DNA of 64,000 bases from Drosophila pseudoobscura (taxonomy: Eukaryota; Arthropoda; Insecta; Diptera; Drosophilidae): NCBI RefSeq assembly GCF_009870125.1, contig NC_046683.1, forward strand, positions 1,674,001 through 1,738,000, written 5' to 3'. Positions 62,801 through 64,000 of the stretch are shown here, in pieces; positions within the stretch are counted from its first letter, which is position 1, and each line of letters begins with the position of its first letter. The position numbers were made by a program, and so were the translations under genes. The notes under the pieces are model-generated. The model saw only the letters and a list, made by a program, of their open reading frames with translations, did not search any database and was not told where the DNA came from.

Positions 62801-64000
62801 CTCCCGCATCTACTCGCAGAGATAGCCCGTTCAATGTTTGGATGGACTGTCGTGTGTCCGATGCTGTCATGTCCTGTGTCCTATCCGGTGCAGTCCATCC
62901 CTTCTGTTGGCTTGTTTGTGGCTGCTGTTTGTCTGACTTCCATTTTGCAAACATTTTAATTTTAATGAATTTATGTAATCGCTTTCGTTTCGTTTTGTTT
63001 TTCTTTTCTCCATTCGTTTGTTTGATTTTTCTTTTATTGTTGCGTTTGTTTACTATTTGCCAGCCTGCTAGCCTGCCAGCCTTCCAGCCTGTCTCCTCCT
63101 CCCATTTGCCCCTCTTCCCCACTGGCTTTCTCTGTCCACTCATCAGCGTGTTTGTCAACACTTTTCATACACTCTGGCAATTTGGTTTGTTGACTCTCTC
63201 CCTGTGGACGGACGCTTGTGGGCGAGTCAGTCGCTCGGATGCTGGTGTTATGGCGCTGGCGAATGTTGGTGCCTGTCCCGCAACTATCGTCATTTGTCCA
63301 TTGTTTCAACAAAAGCAATTTCGCACAAAAAACATTTATTTTTAGGAAGTAAAATCAATGGAAATCAAGCCCAGTAGGTTTTGCCAACAGCATTGATTGT
63401 TTTCAGACGATTATGTTCTTGAGAGAGCAATCAGTGAACTATGAATCCATGTCCCATGGCGATAAATGAATGAACAACAGCTAAATTGGTAAACCATATA
63501 GTGTTAAAGCAAAAGAAAACTCACTCAGAATAAGCCTGAGGCCAGCCATATTATCTGTCCCTTTACTGCTTAGCTACTCTGTGAGAGAGATTTGATCTAC
63601 ACTGAGATACAGACAGAATGTAGTGACTAGCTAGAACTACATAGCTTTTGAGCGGTCACTTCGGTGCTTGCAGCACAGAGTTTTTAAGAGAGCCTGGAGC
63701 CTGCTCTAGAGCCAGCCTAAGAATGTCGTTGACCATTGAAATGTATGGGCGTTACTCTATCTATTCTGAGCACAAGTACATGTATATCCCATTTCCATCT
63801 CAGACAGAAGTTACAGGATATCCCCATTGTTCAGCCACCATCATCCCAGTTCTTGTGTCCCTCTCTCGGGAGAGTACTTAAATATTATTTTCGCACTCAA
63901 CCAAAAAGAGGAAACAAATCCCGCGGCACTTGCCGCTTCCTGCTGACAGACAGACGAGTGGAGTGTGGGACTCCATGGAAATTCTTTGCGTTGGGAATCT
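56882..64000. other. Non-coding to the window end, no gene recognised
   Basis: Includes a block at about 57190-57367 ending in a GTAAGT donor (see findings), (CTC)n at about 57966-57990, CTGCCA repeats at about 58303-58330, (GACA)n-like repeats at about 60610-60685, a CT tract at about 61059-61085, (CTG)n/(TTG)n at about 61370-61420 and GA tracts at about 62039-62060 and 62688-62706. Open frames of up to 211 codons are low-complexity or lack any domain and splice support. Confidence 0.45.

Noticed and set aside
62710..63345. 211-codon + frame with hydrophobic stretches
   Set aside because: Starts within a GA-repeat flank, the hydrophobic part follows T-rich repeats, and no family resemblance or splice context was found.

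Overview
This is nuclear DNA of a fruit fly. The window has spliced genes with short GT-AG introns, CAG/CAA-rich low-complexity coding stretches, very abundant (CA)n, (GA)n and (CAG)n microsatellites, and DRE, Motif 1 and Motif 6 promoter elements. The encoded proteins match Drosophila Trf2, Miga (mitoguardin) and Ankle2 (l(1)G0222), which I recall as X-linked in D. melanogaster, so this is probably Muller element A. I suspect an obscura-group species from the repeat style and a rearranged gene order, but that is inference. There are no bacterial features, CRISPR arrays or rRNA genes, and I found no convincing tRNA gene.

Layout. From 1 to 13.3 kb the sequence is mostly non-coding and repeat-rich; it probably holds the distal promoter and 5' UTR exons of Trf2 (candidate exons at about 990-1416, 6846-6953 and 13269-13720). 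Trf2 coding sequence runs 13721-17258 on +, followed by a very long A/C-rich 3' UTR to about 22.04 kb. Two minus-strand genes follow: an unrecognised four-TM protein (22192-22893) and Miga (23316-25039). Miga is divergent from Ankle2 (26135-31946 on +), and the two share a promoter region with DRE/BEAF-type CGATA motifs, Motif 6 and Motif 1. The 3' UTR of Ankle2 contains a tandem duplication with a doubled poly(A) signal. Next come two tandem mitochondrial-type malate dehydrogenase genes (33043-34134 and 35034-36131) and an eight-exon pickpocket-family DEG/ENaC channel gene (39968-42134). From 42.1 to 64 kb I see mainly non-coding DNA with microsatellites, minisatellites, MITE- or DINE-like remnants, a candidate tandem CTCF site, and one plausible first coding exon (49368-49447) of a gene that would continue beyond the window.

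The genes do not form a pathway. They are neighbours with separate roles: core-promoter recognition (Trf2), mitochondrial fusion and contact sites (Miga), nuclear envelope/BAF regulation (Ankle2), NAD-dependent malate oxidation (the Mdh pair) and amiloride-sensitive-type cation conduction (ppk). I rebuilt exon structures by hand from splice consensus and reading-frame continuity. Each of the six multi-exon gene models closes in frame.
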